NCBI RefSeq assembly: GCF_040436345.1
Contig: NC_133221.1
Coordinates: 25,125,665-25,189,664 of the forward strand
DNA: 64,000 bases
Direction: 5' to 3'
From: Pagrus major
Lineage: Eukaryota > Chordata > Actinopteri > Spariformes > Sparidae
Part shown: positions 62,384 through 64,000 of the stretch, in pieces
Numbering within the stretch: position 1 is the first letter of the stretch
Layout: each line of letters opens with the position of its first letter
The notes under the pieces: generated by a model
Seen by the model: only the letters and a program-made list of their open reading frames with translations
Database searches by the model: none
What the model was told of the DNA's origin: nothing
Translations under genes and position numbers: made by a program

Positions 62384-64000
62384 CAAACCTAACAAATAAA
62401 AAAAGTCACCTTTTTCTCCGTGGTTCATATCACAGAATTACAAACTGTAGGTGTCATATGCATTATTACACATTTCACGCCTGACTCAACTTACAAGAAG
62501 GAAGCAACAGTCACCAGACAATCTTGTCACTTCACTCATTAACACACACACAAAAGGCTGTAAATGTCCCATTAAGGCGCCTGAGTGCAAAATTGCAGCG
62601 ATAAGAGCGAGCTGCTTAGCAGTGATGTGAGTCCAGCCACAGCACCCCAGTTATTAGAGGCCTGCTATATTCCTGTTTAACAGAGCTTTGTGTGGAGCCA
62701 GTGTCAGCCACACCTTGATAAAGAGCCGCCATCTGATAGACACACTGTGCAAAGTGCTGCGTAGGTGGACAAAGAGAACAGGCTTGTTTTACAGCCCTGT
62801 CGACCTCATGGTTCGCCATCTGCCAAGAGGCTGTGTGCGTGTGTGTGTGTCTGTCTGTTTGTATAGAGAATACGTGTGTGTGCTTGTGTATTTTGTGTGG
62901 TTATCTGTATGTTCCCTTTTTTTCTATTACATATTTCACAATTAAAATGTTAATTAATAACTTTCTTATTTGATTTTATTTCCATCTGTCAGTGGATCAG
63001 CGTGGGTTAAAGTGTGACACTTTTTACCTTTCTTTAACTTTCTTTTCCTTTTCTTTTCTTTATGTAAATTATGTTTGAGGCTCTACATGTGGTAAGGTAG
63101 ATTACATCACATTCTGGGGAAAATGAATAAGAGATTTCACAAACAGGGTCTCTATATCCATTCATATGAAAAATGAAATGCATGAAAATGATTATAAATC
63201 ATGAGGTGAGAACTATGTGTGAGTGTGCCTGTCTGTCTGTCTGTCTCGGGGCGGTGACACCATAAAGAGTGTGCGTCTCTGGAGACTCGCCCATTCCCAT
63301 GTCATCCCAACTGCCTCCTGCACCAGGAAGTGCTCAGCAATTACAGGGATGCAGCCTGCAGCAGCGGTGTCCCTCCACAACCCATTATTTGGAGGGATTC
63401 TCCTTGTCAAGGTGTTATAGTGGAAGAAATGGAGTTAAGTTACGATGTAAAGAAAGGCTTGTCTCAATAGGGTCTCTCTCTCGCCCGCTATTCATGATTT
63501 CCTTACAGAATTACACAGTAAAGTATAGGGGGCTGCTGTAGTGGGGGGATACATTTTGTTCCCAGGGTCTGAATTCACTCATTCCCACTGGTGACAAGTG
63601 CAAGATGGAGACCTCGAGTTTCACTAGACTGACTTTAACATGGGACAATGTACATGCCACATGCACATTTTTGACTTTTGACATTTTAATACATGTTGTT
63701 CTGTTGATTGAAAATGGAAATGTAGCAACTCTGTGAGTGCTGTTAAGGGTTTGGTTTACGGTTGTGACATTTTCCAATCCGCTTTAATCAAACTGCAGTG
63801 ATCAGCAATCACAAAGTTGCTTAAGATTGGGAAAGATAATTGATATGGTTCTTGAATAAAAACTTAATGTATCCATGCAGCTTTGTTATTTGACACTATA
63901 ATCATAAAGTGATTGATGTCCCACCCAGCTGAGCATTTGCGGTCACTATGAATTCAAAGAAACATGCATGGTGCTTCTTCTCTGAACCTGATGTGTACAG
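62384..64000. other. Intergenic stretch to the right edge, no gene seen
   Basis: Contains GT-rich sequence (62834-62890), a T-rich tract (63020-63060) and a CTGT run (63228-63247). ORFs of 60-90 codons here show no domain or splice context. Confidence 0.4.

Noticed and set aside
1-64000. Bacterial-type features (operons, CRISPR, phage, toxin-antitoxin)
   Set aside because: The window is intron-bearing vertebrate DNA; no such structure is present.

Overview
The window is vertebrate nuclear DNA, almost certainly from a ray-finned (percomorph-type) fish. Genes are split into short exons with GT-AG introns. Introns and spacers carry long GT/CA and TTC microsatellites, tRNA-derived SINE pieces, a Penelope-like relic and many short terminal-inverted-repeat elements. 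The predicted proteins read as vertebrate orthologues. There is no operon, prophage, CRISPR array or other bacterial feature.

Layout: (1) 497 to about 11612, + strand: the C-terminal half of an anoctamin, best matched to ANO7. The gene is cut by the left edge; nine or ten exons are solid and the last short exons are tentative. (2) 11613-34325, + strand: arhgef19 (WGEF, an ephexin-family Rho GEF). The 15 coding exons run from 27785 to 34325 and give an unbroken 970-residue frame. A likely non-coding first exon lies near 14.1-14.5 kb, followed by an intron of about 13 kb. (3) 34326-37574: convergent 3' ends, with a TTC microsatellite and a reversed repeat copy. (4) 47330-37575, - strand: an 11-exon, 402-residue protein with an MGCC lipidation-type N-terminus, a polyproline stretch and two tandem PH domains. 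It is probably plekhn1-like. (5) 58825-48468, - strand: an 11-exon, 748-residue TTLL10-like tubulin ligase. (6) 58826-64000: upstream DNA of ttll10 with repeats, a possible X-box promoter and no gene I can support.

The genes share no obvious pathway. In human, arhgef19, TTLL10 and PLEKHN1 all lie on 1p36 (TTLL10 and PLEKHN1 close together), while ANO7 is on 2q37, so the window looks like a rearranged ancestral block. The ANO7-like and ephexin proteins act at membrane and cortex, TTLL10 on tubulin or other glycylation substrates, and the tandem-PH protein probably at lipid membranes.

All exon chains were built by hand from splice signals and reading phase; phases close exactly for arhgef19, the tandem-PH gene and ttll10. 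The most interesting observations are the mirrored exon duplication inside the tandem-PH gene, a set of small elements that share TTAA flanks and AG-starting inverted ends, a GC-AG intron in ano7, and a possible in-frame upstream ORF in arhgef19. I found no clearly undescribed biological system.
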